In this document: one piece after another, positions 26,787-35,103 of the stretch
How the letters are laid out: each line of letters begins with the position of its first letter
Position numbering within the stretch: position 1 is the first letter of the stretch
NCBI GenBank assembly: GCA_036276735.1
Contig: DASUOH010000011.1
Span: 7,320-71,319 of the forward strand
Direction of reading: 5' to 3'
Length of the DNA: 64,000 nucleotides
Origin: VRUE01 sp036276735
Lineage (GTDB): Bacteria > Actinomycetota > Thermoleophilia > Solirubrobacterales > 70-9
Translations under genes and position numbers: made by a program
Notes under the pieces: generated by a model
What the model saw: only the letters and a program-made list of their open reading frames with translations
Database searches by the model: none
What the model was told of the DNA's origin: nothing

Positions 26787-27317
26787 CTACTTGTCCTTCG
26801 TTGCCTCGGCGATCCGGCGCTGCTCGTCGGCAATGACGATGTACTCCTCGACCATCAACCGATCCTTCGGCCTGTTCGAGGCACGCTTCATCGCGATCAG
26901 GTGGTCGATCGAAGCGACGCGGATTTCGAGACCGAGGATCTCGCGGACCGGCGCCTCGGCCTTCAGCTCGTCGTACCGAGGCATCCCGTCCGCGTGGCCG
27001 AGGATGTCGAAATCGCCGTGTGGGGTGATGAAGGTGAAATTCGAGCCGTTTTCGATCGTCTTGGCGTCAAGCAGGAACGGCAGGCCCTCGGGCGCACCTC
27101 GCAGGCGCACGCCTATCTCTCGCAGGGCATCGACCAGCCGCCTGATGTTGTCGCGGCTGCGGGAATAGATCACGTCAAGGTCGTAGCTCGGATAGCTGGA
27201 GCCGTGGCTGATCCCAGCCATGCCACCGACCAGGACGAAGTCGACTCCGTGGCGGACGAGCGGCGTCAGCAGCGCCCGCAGATCCGGGGCACGTCGGGGA
27301 AGCGGCTCAGTGGTCAC
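26787..27317 (-). CDS. Nucleotidyltransferase-fold protein, toxin-like partner of an XRE regulator
   Basis: 176 residues from GTG 27317. FVLVGGMAGISHGSSYPSYDLDVIYS is the GSx10DxD-type signature of minimal nucleotidyltransferases (AbiEii/DUF6036-like), and IDHLIAMKRASNRPKD is the usual second conserved helix. The start overlaps the upstream HTH gene as GTGA. An HTH–NTase pair of this size resembles AbiE/MenT-type toxin–antitoxin systems, but toxicity is inference. It is tail-to-tail with pepA. Confidence 0.8.
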   Translation of the reverse strand: MTTEPLPRRAPDLRALLTPLVRHGVDFVLVGGMAGISHGSSYPSYDLDVIYSRSRDNIRRLVDALREIGVRLRGAPEGLPFLLDAKTIENGSNFTFITPHGDFDILGHADGMPRYDELKAEAPVREILGLEIRVASIDHLIAMKRASNRPKDRLMVEEYIVIADEQRRIAEATKDK

Positions 27318-27643
27318 GCCGCATCGGTTCGGACGCGCGGACTGATCGCGATCAGCTGCTCGACCATTGCCAGGCCGTACTCGAGGCGCTCGGACGGTGA
27401 GGTCTTCAAGCGCTCGTCGTTGAGCGTGTGATCGATTCCGAAGTCCCGTCCCTCCGCCCCCAGGGTCAGATCCTCGCCCATCAGGTAGAGCAGCTCGCGC
27501 AAGGTCTCCACCGAGGGGGAGACGCGATCTCGCTCGATCCGCGAGATCGCCGACTGGGTCGTGCTCGCGCGCATCGCCAGCTGCTTCTGGCTGACGCCAT
27601 GGCGATGACGGGCATCGCGGAGCAATTCTCCAGGAGTTTTCAC
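27314..27643 (-). CDS. XRE-family HTH protein, antitoxin-like
   Basis: 109 residues from GTG 27643. MKTPGELLRDARHRHGVSQKQLAMRASTTQSAISRIERDRVSPSVETLRELLYLMG is a full XRE/Cro helix-turn-helix at 5–60, followed by a short helical C-terminus with MVEQLIAISPRVR. It precedes and overlaps the NTase gene. The AT-rich segment upstream, unusual in this G+C-rich region, carries TATAGC repeats that could be its operator. Confidence 0.85.
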   Translation of the reverse strand: MKTPGELLRDARHRHGVSQKQLAMRASTTQSAISRIERDRVSPSVETLRELLYLMGEDLTLGAEGRDFGIDHTLNDERLKTSPSERLEYGLAMVEQLIAISPRVRTDAA

Positions 27644-27651
27644 GCCTGAAA

Positions 27652-27685
27652 TATAGCAAATATGTGTTTATAGCTGATCTGCTAT
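27652..27685. promoter_or_regulatory. AT-rich operator/promoter region of the XRE–NTase pair
   Basis: Direct repeats TATAGC at 27652–27657 and 27669–27674 and an inverted GCTAT at 27681–27685 in an AT-rich island just upstream of the HTH start. It extends into the 3' end of the neighbouring thioesterase gene, so the promoter overlaps that gene's stop codon. Confidence 0.5.
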
Positions 27686-28239
27686 GACGCCTCGCCGAGG
27701 ATCATGCAGGTCGCGACGCCGTGGGCGAGCAATTTGCCGTCGCTGGCCGCGGTGAGCTTCGCCTCGGCGGTCGCCTGGCGACGGCCGCGGTAGGCGACGT
27801 CGGCCGTGCAGAGGACGCGGCCGGTGTCGCGCGTTATCGGGCGCACGTACTTGGCCTCGATCCCCAGCGACGTGTAGCCGACGCCCGCCGGCAGGGTGGT
27901 GTGGACCGCGCAACCCAGGGCGGAGTCGAGCAGCGTCGCCGCGTAGCCGCCGTGGACGACGCCGATCGGGTTGTAGTGCTCCTCGCCCGGCTCGCCCTCG
28001 AAGACGCAGCGGCCGTCCCCCAGCTCGATCGGCCGCAACCGCATCGTCACCGCGATCGGCGGCGGCGGCAGCTTCCCGGCGACGATCGCTTCCATGTACT
28101 CCATGCCGGTCATCGTCGCCCCGGCCGCCGCGGTCGGCACCGGGTCCTGCCAGACCAGGGTGCGGCTGCGGGTCGTCTCCGGGCTGGAGGTGGCGAACGC
28201 TTCCGCCGCCTCCACGGCGTCGGCGGCTCCTGCGCTCAT
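27682..28239 (-). CDS. PaaI-type hotdog thioesterase
   Basis: 185 residues. GEEHYNPIGVVHGGYAATLLDSALGCAV is the conserved hotdog signature (HGG loop and catalytic acidic residue), followed by YTSLGIEAKYVRPI. The family hydrolyses acyl- or aryl-CoA thioesters. The N-terminal ~40 residues are extra and Ala-rich. Start overlaps the stop of a 50-residue gene (ATGA). Together they are divergent from HxlR and aldehyde dehydrogenase, sharing an operator-rich region. Confidence 0.87.
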   Translation of the reverse strand: MSAGAADAVEAAEAFATSSPETTRSRTLVWQDPVPTAAAGATMTGMEYMEAIVAGKLPPPPIAVTMRLRPIELGDGRCVFEGEPGEEHYNPIGVVHGGYAATLLDSALGCAVHTTLPAGVGYTSLGIEAKYVRPITRDTGRVLCTADVAYRGRRQATAEAKLTAASDGKLLAHGVATCMILGEAS

Positions 28240-28388
28240 CCGCGCGCTCCGCGCCGCTCGAGCGCGCGCCGCGCCTCGATCGCCCGGTTGGCCGGGTAGT
28301 GCAGGTCCGCCGTTATCTCGGCTTGGCTAATCGCGATCCGTGGAGCCTTGCTCCGGTGGTGGCCTCTATGTCGGGAAATCAGCTTCAT
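28236..28388 (-). CDS. Small basic protein coupled to thioesterase
   Basis: 50 residues from ATG 28388, preceded by TTGGAGG at good spacing. Sequence is basic at the N-terminus (SRHRGHHRSKAPRI) and helical at the C-terminus (EARRALERRG). Its stop overlaps the thioesterase start. No family recognised. Starting further upstream would run the gene into the palindromic operator, so the SD-supported start is preferred. Confidence 0.55.
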   Translation of the reverse strand: MKLISRHRGHHRSKAPRIAISQAEITADLHYPANRAIEARRALERRGARG

Positions 28389-28421
28389 CAGGGAGCCTCC
28401 AATCGGGCTGCGTCTTCGAGT

Positions 28422-28483
28422 GGGTTGCACGATGCAACTCCGTTGGAGACCACCCTAGCCGAGTCAGTTGCTTCGTGCAACCC
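28422..28483. promoter_or_regulatory. Paired operators in the divergent HxlR promoter
   Basis: GGGTTGCACGATGCAACT (28422–28439) and AGTTGCTTCGTGCAACCC (28466–28483) are inverted copies with one mismatch. Each is also a palindrome GTTGC-N5-GCAAC. They lie 19 bp before the hxlR start and 33 bp before the opposing small gene, so one regulator, most likely the HxlR protein, could control both directions. Confidence 0.75.
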
Positions 28484-28502
28484 AATGTGAGAAGATTCAC
28501 GC

Positions 28503-28985
28503 GTGCTTCGCCACGACTACCCGGGACAGGTCTGCTCGATCGCCAAGGCGCTCGAGGTGATCGGCGAGCGCTGGTCGCTGCTGATCGTGCGCGACGTGAT
28601 GGGCGGGCGGCGGCGCTTCGACGACCTTCAGAAGGGGCTCGGGATCGCCCGCAATGTCCTCTCCACCCGCCTGCAGCGGCTCGTCGAGGAGGACATCCTC
28701 GAACGGCGGCCCTACCAGGAGAGCCCGCCGCGCTACGAATACTTCCTCACCGAGAAGGGCTTGGATCTGTGGCCCTCGCTGATCGCGCTGCTCGGCTGGG
28801 GCGACCGCCACTCGCCGTACCCCGATGGCCCGCCGATGCTGATCGTCCACAAGGAGTGCGGCGGGCAGATCAGCGATCGCGGCATCTGCGAGGAGTGCGG
28901 CAAGCTGCTGCACGCGCGCGACGCACAGGCCCTTCCGGGGCCCGGCGCGAAGGCGCTAGCGTTGGCCGCCCAGACCAGCGAGTAG
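28503..28985 (+). CDS. HxlR-family transcriptional regulator with zinc-ribbon-like tail
   Basis: 160 residues from GTG 28503. Winged helix VCSIAKALEVIGERWSLLIVRDVMGGRRRFDDLQKGLGIARNVLSTRLQRLVEEDIL is characteristic, with the conserved Cys11 near the start. The C-terminal extension has CGG…CEECG (ECGGQISDRGICEECGKLL), a possible metal site found in a subset of HxlR proteins. Ten bases before the aldehyde dehydrogenase gene, so it probably regulates it. Confidence 0.9.
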   Translation: MLRHDYPGQVCSIAKALEVIGERWSLLIVRDVMGGRRRFDDLQKGLGIARNVLSTRLQRLVEEDILERRPYQESPPRYEYFLTEKGLDLWPSLIALLGWGDRHSPYPDGPPMLIVHKECGGQISDRGICEECGKLLHARDAQALPGPGAKALALAAQTSE

Positions 28986-28995
28986 GGAGAGCGAG

Positions 28996-30432
28996 ATGGC
29001 GACGGCGGCTGAGCTGCAGGTGCGCGACAGGATCTTCGTTGGCGGCAAGTGGGTTGAGCCGGAGTCCGCCGAGCGGATCGAGGTGATCAACCCGACCACC
29101 GAGGAGTCGATCGGCTCGATCCCGGCCTGCGCGCCGGCCGACGCCGACCGGGCGGTACACGCCGCCCGCGCCGCGTTCGAGACCTGGTCGCAGACGCCCC
29201 GCGAGGACCGCGCCGGCTACCTGGAGGCGATTGCGGCGGGCCTCGGCGAGCGCTCCGACGAGATCGCCGCGACGATCGCCCAGGAGCTTGGGATGCCACT
29301 GAAGCTGAGCAAGATCATCCAGGCTGGCCTCCCAGCCGGTCAATTCGCCGCGATGCCGAAGCTGATGGAGGAGATCGCCTGGGAGGAGGAGATCGGCAAC
29401 TCGCGGGTGCTACGCGAGCCGATCGGCGTGCTCGGCGCAATCACGCCCTGGAACTACCCCCTCAACCAGATAGCCGCAAAGGTCGCCCCCGCCCTCGCCG
29501 CCGGCTGCACGGTCGTTCTGAAGCCAAGCGAGGTGGTTCCGCTCAACGCCTTCATCCTCGCCGAGGTGATCGAGTCGGTCGGCCTGCTGCCGGGCGTCTT
29601 CAACCTGGTGACCGGTACCGGGCCGGTCGTCGGCGAGGCGATCGCCGCCCACCCCGGCGTCGACATGGTCTCCTTCACCGGCTCGACCCGAGCGGGTCGG
29701 CGCGTCTCAGAGCTCGCTGCCGCCACGGTGAAGCCGGTCGCGATGGAGCTTGGCGGCAAGTCCCCCAACGTGATCCTCGACGACGCCGACCTCGCCAAGG
29801 CGGTCCCGGACGGTGTCGCCAAGTGCTTTCTCAACTCAGGCCAGACCTGCAGCGCCCTGACCCGGATGCTGGTGCCGCGCGACAGCCTCGCCGAGGCGGA
29901 GGAGCTGGCGGTTCAGGCCGCCGCGGGCTTCGCGCCCGGTGATCCGTTCGAGCCCTCCACCCGGCTGGGGCCGCTCGTCTCCGACCTGCAGCGTGAGCGC
30001 GTCCGCGACTACATCCGCAAGGGCGAGGAGGAGGGCGCGAAACTCCTGACCGGCGGCACGGCGCCGCCGGAGGGCCTCGAGCGCGGCTACTTCGTCCGCC
30101 CCACCGTCTTCTCGGAGGTGACGCCGGAGATGACGATCGCCCAGGAGGAGATCTTCGGGCCGGTTCTCGTAATCCAGCCCTACGAGGATGAGGACGACGC
30201 GGTGCGGATCGCCAACGAGACGGTCTACGGGCTCGCCGGCGGCGTCTGGTCCGCCGACCCGGAGCGAGCGGTCGGCGTCGCGAAGCGGATTAGGACCGGC
30301 CAGATCGAGATCAACGGCGGCCCCTTCAACCCGATCGCGCCGTTCGGCGGCTTCAAGCAGTCCGGCCACGGACGCGAGAACGGTCGCTACGCGATCGAGG
30401 AGCTGCTGCAGGTCAAGAGCCTGCAGTTGTAG
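28996..30432 (+). CDS. NAD(P)-dependent aldehyde dehydrogenase
   Basis: 478 residues. Catalytic Cys285 in FLNSGQTCSALTRML and general-base Glu251 in MELGGKSPNV; the dinucleotide motif FTGSTRAGRRV is present. The substrate is not evident; the neighbours (HxlR, thioesterase, acyl-CoA dehydrogenase) point to degradation of an aldehyde to an acid or acyl-CoA. SD GGAGAG before ATG 28996. Confidence 0.95.
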   Translation: MATAAELQVRDRIFVGGKWVEPESAERIEVINPTTEESIGSIPACAPADADRAVHAARAAFETWSQTPREDRAGYLEAIAAGLGERSDEIAATIAQELGMPLKLSKIIQAGLPAGQFAAMPKLMEEIAWEEEIGNSRVLREPIGVLGAITPWNYPLNQIAAKVAPALAAGCTVVLKPSEVVPLNAFILAEVIESVGLLPGVFNLVTGTGPVVGEAIAAHPGVDMVSFTGSTRAGRRVSELAAATVKPVAMELGGKSPNVILDDADLAKAVPDGVAKCFLNSGQTCSALTRMLVPRDSLAEAEELAVQAAAGFAPGDPFEPSTRLGPLVSDLQRERVRDYIRKGEEEGAKLLTGGTAPPEGLERGYFVRPTVFSEVTPEMTIAQEEIFGPVLVIQPYEDEDDAVRIANETVYGLAGGVWSADPERAVGVAKRIRTGQIEINGGPFNPIAPFGGFKQSGHGRENGRYAIEELLQVKSLQL

Positions 30433-30433
30433 G

Positions 30434-30548
30434 GGTTGGGAGGGTCGTCCCCCCCTCCCCCGGAAACCGTTGCGCAGCTGAATCGATTACGAAGGGTCCA
30501 GACGTGGTCCCTTGAGTTTCCGTGGGAGGGGGACACGACCCTCTTCGC
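30434..30548. repeat. Two convergent GGGAGGG hairpin repeats after the aldehyde dehydrogenase gene
   Basis: GGGAGGG…CCCTCCC at about 30438–30464, followed by AACCGTTGCGCAGCTGAA (30465–30482), is the reverse complement of the repeats at 11611–11762. A second, shorter copy with GGGAGGGGGACACGACCCTC lies at about 30523–30542 in the opposite orientation, just before the acyl-CoA dehydrogenase promoter. They fill the 139-bp gap. Confidence 0.75.
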
Positions 30549-30571
30549 CAAGCGGAATAGGCTGATCGACC

Positions 30572-31717
30572 GTGAACTTCGATCTCTCCGCTGAGCAAAA
30601 GCTTCTTAGAGACACGGTGCGGGACTTCGCGCGGGCGGAGGTGGCGCCGGTTGCGGAGGAGCTGGATCGCGAGAAGCGCTTCCCCTACGAGATCGTCGCG
30701 CAGATGGGGTCGCTTGGGTTGATGGGCATCCCCTTCCCCGAGGAGTACGGGGGCGGCGGCGCCGACACGCTCTCCTACGTGCTGGCGGTCGAAGAGCTGG
30801 CCCGGATCGACTCCTCGGTCTGCATCACGATGGCCGCCCATACCTCACTCGGCACGATGCCGATCTACCTCTGGGGCAGCGACGAGCAGAAGGCCGAGTG
30901 GCTGCCGCGGCTCTGCAGCGGCGAGCGGCTGGCCTCCTTCGGCCTCACCGAGCCCGAAGCCGGGTCGGACGCCGGCAACGTCCGCACCACCGCCCGGCTC
31001 GAGGACGGCGAGTGGGTGATCGACGGCGCCAAGCAGTTCATCACCAACTCGGGAACCGACATCTCGGGCTGCGTCTCGATCACCGCGGTGACCGGCGAGG
31101 TGAACGGGCGCAAGGAGATCTCAAACTTCATCGTCCCGACCGGGACGCCGGGCTATGAGGTCGGCGAGGCGTATCGCAAGATGGGTTGGAACGCCTCCGA
31201 TACGCGTCCGCTCAGCTTCGAGGAATGCCGGGTGCCGGAGGGGAGCCTGCTCGGCCGGCGCGGCGACGGCTTCAAGAACTTCCTCCACATCCTCGACGGC
31301 GGCCGCATCGGCGTCGCCGCGATGGGTGTCGGGCTAGCGCAGGGCGCGCTCGACGAGGCGATCGCCTACGCGAAGGAGCGGCGCGCCTTCGGCCAGCCGA
31401 TCGCCAAGTTCCAGTCGATCCAGGCGAAGATCGCCGACCTCTCGGCGCAGATCGAGGCGGCGCGGCTGCTCACCTGGCGCGCCGCGCTCGAGAAGGACGC
31501 CGGCCAGTCGTTCACGCTGACGGCGGCGCAGGCGAAGCTGATCACCGGACGCCTGGCCGTTCGCGCCACCGAGGAGGCCGTGCAGATCCACGGCGGCTAC
31601 GGCTACATCGAGGAGTACCCCGTCTGCCGCTTCTACCGCGACGCCAAGATCCTCACGATCGGCGAGGGCACCGACGAGGTGCAGCAGATGGTGATCGCGC
31701 GCCAGCTCGGCTGCTAG
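30572..31717 (+). CDS. Acyl-CoA dehydrogenase
   Basis: 381 residues from GTG 30572. FAD enzyme oxidising acyl-CoA to enoyl-CoA and passing electrons to ETF. FGLTEPEAGSDAGNV is the first signature; Glu365 in LTIGEGTDEVQ is the catalytic base at the short/medium-chain position. IQIHGGYGYIEEYPV-like VQIHGGYGYIEEYP is also clear. The etfAB genes lie 10 kb to the left. Chain-length preference cannot be read. Confidence 0.95.
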   Translation: MNFDLSAEQKLLRDTVRDFARAEVAPVAEELDREKRFPYEIVAQMGSLGLMGIPFPEEYGGGGADTLSYVLAVEELARIDSSVCITMAAHTSLGTMPIYLWGSDEQKAEWLPRLCSGERLASFGLTEPEAGSDAGNVRTTARLEDGEWVIDGAKQFITNSGTDISGCVSITAVTGEVNGRKEISNFIVPTGTPGYEVGEAYRKMGWNASDTRPLSFEECRVPEGSLLGRRGDGFKNFLHILDGGRIGVAAMGVGLAQGALDEAIAYAKERRAFGQPIAKFQSIQAKIADLSAQIEAARLLTWRAALEKDAGQSFTLTAAQAKLITGRLAVRATEEAVQIHGGYGYIEEYPVCRFYRDAKILTIGEGTDEVQQMVIARQLGC

Positions 31718-31728
31718 CGCCGGGTCGG

Positions 31729-32118
31729 TCAGGGAGCGGCCGGTTCCTCCGGCGGATGAGTCTGGCGGCAGAAGGCCGAGCGTGGAACCGGGCGGACCTT
31801 CAATTCGCCCTTGCCCTCGGAGACGAGCCATTCCTGAACCTGCTGGCAGCGGAGCCTCGCGCCGTTCTCATGCTCGAAGAAATGGACCATCTGGCAGCGA
31901 ATCCTGTGCTCCGAGACGCGGCGACAAGGGCCCGAGGTCCAATCGACGCACGTACCGAGATCCGGGTCGTCGACGAAGCCGCGGCAGACTTCCCGCGCCA
32001 CCAGGTTGTTCGCGTTCGCCGCCCTGGCGGCTTTCAGCGTGTGAGCGCTTGCCGCGCTCGCGAGGACCGCGAGCAAGGCGATCGTGGCGGCGATGGCGAT
32101 CAAGGGTCGGGCTCGCAT
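31729..32118 (-). CDS. Secreted cysteine-containing protein of unknown function
   Basis: 129 residues from ATG 32118, with a signal peptide (RARPLIAIAATIALLAVLASAASA, cleavage after residue ~25). The mature part has six cysteines (ten-to-twenty residue spacing), suggesting disulphides, and no recognised domain. A longer frame from 32157 exists but would bury the signal peptide. Tail-to-tail with the acyl-CoA dehydrogenase. Confidence 0.6.
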   Translation of the reverse strand: MRARPLIAIAATIALLAVLASAASAHTLKAARAANANNLVAREVCRGFVDDPDLGTCVDWTSGPCRRVSEHRIRCQMVHFFEHENGARLRCQQVQEWLVSEGKGELKVRPVPRSAFCRQTHPPEEPAAP

Positions 32119-32157
32119 CGGCGAGAACCCTACCGGTACTCGATAAATGCTGCGCAC

Positions 32158-32544
32158 TCACCTAATGGGCTGCGCCGTGACAGAGCCCTCGGCGCGGCCG
32201 GCAACCTCGGCGGCGCGCCCGACCCGCTCGCCGATCCCGTAGTGCGAGCAGATCGCGAGCTCGTGCTCGCGCAGCAGCGGCCGGGTCGGATCGACTGTCG
32301 GGGCGCGTCGCAGCTCATCCCGGCGGTGCGCGGTCCAGACGCGGCCGCCGCCCGCGGCGCAGTTGCGCATCGGCACGGCGACGAGGTGCCCGCGGCGGCG
32401 GCGCAGTAGCGGCAACCGCCTTGGCAGGTCGACGACGAGCCAGGCAGGCTCGCCGCGCTCCACGTCGGCGAAGACCGCTCGCACCCGTCCGGCACGGGCG
32501 CCTTCGATGCCGTCGACCGCGAACCCCAACCAGCTAGTGCTCAC
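32158..32544 (-). CDS. PRC-barrel-like protein
   Basis: 128 residues. VDGIEGARAGRVRAVFADVERGEPAWLVVDL resembles the first half of a PRC-barrel, the small beta domain found in RimM and photosynthetic reaction-centre H subunits. The rest is Arg-rich with no further match. Its start overlaps the meaB stop by 11 bp, so it is translated after meaB, but no functional link is known. Confidence 0.55.
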   Translation of the reverse strand: MSTSWLGFAVDGIEGARAGRVRAVFADVERGEPAWLVVDLPRRLPLLRRRRGHLVAVPMRNCAAGGGRVWTAHRRDELRRAPTVDPTRPLLREHELAICSHYGIGERVGRAAEVAGRAEGSVTAQPIR

Positions 32545-33499
32545 CCGCCTGCCTCTCCATCAGCTCGCTCGCGGCGCTGGCCGGGTCGAGTTCGCGCCGC
32601 ACGACGCGGTCGAGCAGAGCGGCCGTCTCGGGATCCCCGTCTGCGGTCGTCTCAAGCCGGCGGCGCAGCCGCGAGGCGGCAATGCCCAGCACCTCGCTGC
32701 GCAGGTTGCGCGCCCGGCGCTGCTCCAGCGTGCCGCTCTCCTCGATGAACGAGCGATGCTCGTCGATGCACGCAGCGAGGTCCGCCACGCCTTTCCCGGT
32801 CGCCGCCTCGGTCCGCAGCACCGGCACCTGCCACCTGCCGGGCTCGTGGGACAGCGCCAGGACGCTCTTCACCTCACGGACCATCGTGTCGGTCATCGGG
32901 TGGTCTGCCTTGTTGATGACGATGATGTCGGGGATCTCCATCACGCCCGCCTTCAGCGCCTGGATCGAGTCGCCCGACCCGGGCATCAGCGCCAGCACGA
33001 TCGTGTCGCCGTGGTCGACGATGTCGATCTCGGCCTGGCCGACGCCGACCGTCTCGATAAGGACGTCGTCCTTGCCCGCCGCGTCCATCGCCAGCGCCAC
33101 CTGCAGCGCCGCCTCCGAGAGGCCGCCGAGAGCGCCGCGCGACGCCATCGAGCGGATGAAGACACCGGGGTCGAGGAAGTGCTCGGAGAGCCGGATGCGG
33201 TCGCCGAGCAGCGCGCCTCGCGTGAAGGGGCTTGAGGGGTCGATCGAGAGCACGGCGACCTGCCGCTCGGCCTTGCGCAGCTCCGTGGTGAGCGCCCCGA
33301 TCAGGGTGCTCTTCCCCACCCCTGGCGGTCCCGTGAAGCCGACGATTCGGGCCTTGCCGGTACGCGGATAGACCTCGCGGACCAGCTCCCAACCTGCCGG
33401 GTCGTCTGACTCGATCAGCGTGATTGCCCGCGCCAGCGCGCGCTTCTCCCCGGCGACGAGGCGCTCGGCAAGCGAGGTGGCTTTGGCGGCGTCGGGCAT
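32534..33499 (-). CDS. meaB: Methylmalonyl-CoA mutase-associated GTPase MeaB
   Basis: 321 residues. G3E-family GTPase that gates cobalamin loading and protects the mutase. Walker A GPPGVGKST (near 57), LSIDPSSPFTRGALLGDRIRL, ETVGVGQAEIDIVDHGDT and NKAD (guanine motif) are all visible, with the dimerisation tail at the C-terminus. The partner mutase subunits lie at 20896–23127. Divergent from the acyltransferase gene. Confidence 0.95.
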   Translation of the reverse strand: MPDAAKATSLAERLVAGEKRALARAITLIESDDPAGWELVREVYPRTGKARIVGFTGPPGVGKSTLIGALTTELRKAERQVAVLSIDPSSPFTRGALLGDRIRLSEHFLDPGVFIRSMASRGALGGLSEAALQVALAMDAAGKDDVLIETVGVGQAEIDIVDHGDTIVLALMPGSGDSIQALKAGVMEIPDIIVINKADHPMTDTMVREVKSVLALSHEPGRWQVPVLRTEAATGKGVADLAACIDEHRSFIEESGTLEQRRARNLRSEVLGIAASRLRRRLETTADGDPETAALLDRVVRRELDPASAASELMERQAGEH

Positions 33500-33547
33500 C
33501 GAGCGGTGAGTCTAAGAGTCTGGCCGGGTCTAAAGTCCCGGCCGCTC

Positions 33548-34222
33548 GTGAACCGCTGCCTCCGATTCCTCCGCTTCTGTGCCAGCAACGGGATGTTGAC
33601 GCCGAAATACGCGCTGTTGCTGGGTCGCTACCTGCGGCGCCGGCTTCTGACCCGGGCCGGCTGGCGCTGGCGAACCGACGGCCCCCTCTTCCTTGGTGGC
33701 GGCCTCGAGCTCCAGGTGGGCCGGCGCGGCCGGATCGAATTCGGCCGCTTCGTCTGGCTCGGGCACCGCACGAAGATTCGCTGCCACGAGGGGAGGGTTG
33801 AGATCGGCCCGAAGACGGTGCTCGGACAGGAGTGCACGATCTCTGCCTACAGCCGCGTGCGGATCGGCGAGGAATGCGTGATCGCCGACCGGGCGATGTT
33901 CATCGACTTCGACCACGGCGTCGTCGAGGTCGAGCGCCCGATCCGCAAGCAGGGCATCTACACGCGTGACGTCGAAGTCGGCTCCAATGTCTGGATCGGC
34001 TACGGCGCCTGCATCCTGCGGGGCGTTCGGGTCGGCGACAACTCGATCGTCGGCACCAACTCGGTGGTCACCAAGGACGTGCCCGCCAACGCCGTCGTCG
34101 CCGGCGTGCCCGCCCGAATCGTCCGCATGCGCGAGGCGCCCGAGCGGCTGCGCTGGCCCGAACCGGTCGAGCCTGATCCGGCAGCCTGGACGACGATGCA
34201 GCCACCGCCGCCGTCCGAGTAG
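33548..34222 (+). CDS. Left-handed beta-helix (hexapeptide) acyltransferase
   Basis: 224 residues. The central part has hexapeptide repeats (VEIGPKTVLGQECTISAYSRVRIGEECVIAD) and the CoA-proximal end VWIGYGACILRGVRVGDNSIVGTNSVVTKDVPANAVVAGVPARIV, typical of O-acetyltransferases. DFDHG supplies a candidate catalytic His. The acceptor is unknown; the methylglucan-like cluster starts 1.2 kb to the right, so a glycan acceptor is plausible. GTG 33548 is preferred; GTG 33506 is possible. Confidence 0.87.
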   Translation: MNRCLRFLRFCASNGMLTPKYALLLGRYLRRRLLTRAGWRWRTDGPLFLGGGLELQVGRRGRIEFGRFVWLGHRTKIRCHEGRVEIGPKTVLGQECTISAYSRVRIGEECVIADRAMFIDFDHGVVEVERPIRKQGIYTRDVEVGSNVWIGYGACILRGVRVGDNSIVGTNSVVTKDVPANAVVAGVPARIVRMREAPERLRWPEPVEPDPAAWTTMQPPPPSE

Positions 34223-34229
34223 GGGACCG

Positions 34230-34631
34230 CTAGTCGAGGTCCTCGGGCAGGACCGTCAGCCCCTCGGCCCGCGCGGCGCGATGCAGGCGACGGTCCCAGG
34301 TGGCAAAGAGGAGGTCGCGGGGCGGAAGAGAGAGCGCTGCGGCGAGGTGAAGGGCGTCGAGTGCGCGCAGGCCGTATGAGATCGCAAGCTCCGCGGCTCT
34401 CTCGGTGAGCGCGCGATCCACCTCGACGACGTCGATCGCCGCCCAGTTCCGTTCGACCCGCTTCACGTCACGACGCTCGCCGGCGAGCGCGACCGCGCGT
34501 GCGGTCTCGACAAACCCGACCCGGCACATCGCGACCGCATCGGCGCGATCGATCGCGCCCCGGACTTCATCACTACCGTCCTCGGCGATGTAGCGCTTGA
34601 CGAGGGCGCTCGCATCGGTGTAGATGGTCAT
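34230..34631 (-). CDS. vapC: PIN-domain toxin (VapC type)
   Basis: 133 residues. Acidic quartet of the PIN nuclease: Asp6 (YTDASALVKRY), Glu42 (VETARAV), Asp91 (LDALHLAAAL) and Asp near 111 (ATWDRRL). Likely a site-specific RNase neutralised by the upstream gene, whose stop overlaps its start by 4 bp (ATGA). Confidence 0.92.
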   Translation of the reverse strand: MTIYTDASALVKRYIAEDGSDEVRGAIDRADAVAMCRVGFVETARAVALAGERRDVKRVERNWAAIDVVEVDRALTERAAELAISYGLRALDALHLAAALSLPPRDLLFATWDRRLHRAARAEGLTVLPEDLD

Positions 34632-34906
34632 CGCTCTGCTTCGCGTTCGGCCAGGACGAAAGCCGTCGCGGACTTGCCGGTTCGCCGGGGCGCCGGCGCG
34701 TTGGGCGGAAACGGCCTGCTTGCGGGGGTCACTTTCCCTTCGGCCACAAGCTTGCGCATCTGCTCATCCGCCCGCCGGGAACCAGCTGGCACGAGATCGG
34801 CGATCGGGCGACCATGCGAGGTGATCCTCACCTGCTCGCCGTCCTCGACCTCGCGCAGGATCTTGCTCAACGTCGCCTTCAAATCGCGTACTCCAATTTC
34901 GCGCAT
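34628..34906 (-). CDS. vapB: Phd/YefM-type antitoxin
   Basis: 92 residues. MREIGVRDLKATLSKILREVEDGEQVRITSHGRPIADLVP is the Phd/YefM N-terminal DNA-binding fold; the C-terminal part, rich in Pro, Ala and Arg, would wrap the toxin. Overlaps vapC by 4 bp. The 197-bp region upstream is relatively AT-rich and has ATGTGG/CCACAT half-sites (about 34905–34940) that could form the autoregulatory operator. Confidence 0.9.
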   Translation of the reverse strand: MREIGVRDLKATLSKILREVEDGEQVRITSHGRPIADLVPAGSRRADEQMRKLVAEGKVTPASRPFPPNAPAPRRTGKSATAFVLAEREAER

Positions 34907-35103
34907 GTGGTCATGTTAGGCGGAAAAGGCCACAAGCCACATCTTTCTCTACTGTGTCCTTGACCTCTCAGTGCATTTGTCGCCATGGCAGAGATGCTAT
35001 CAGCTAGGGATTGTATTGTCTGTATGACGCGAGGTTTCCCTGCAACCACCGGTATTCCAAATGTATGTAGACATTGCAATTCATAGACAAAACACTGCGC
35101 GGT

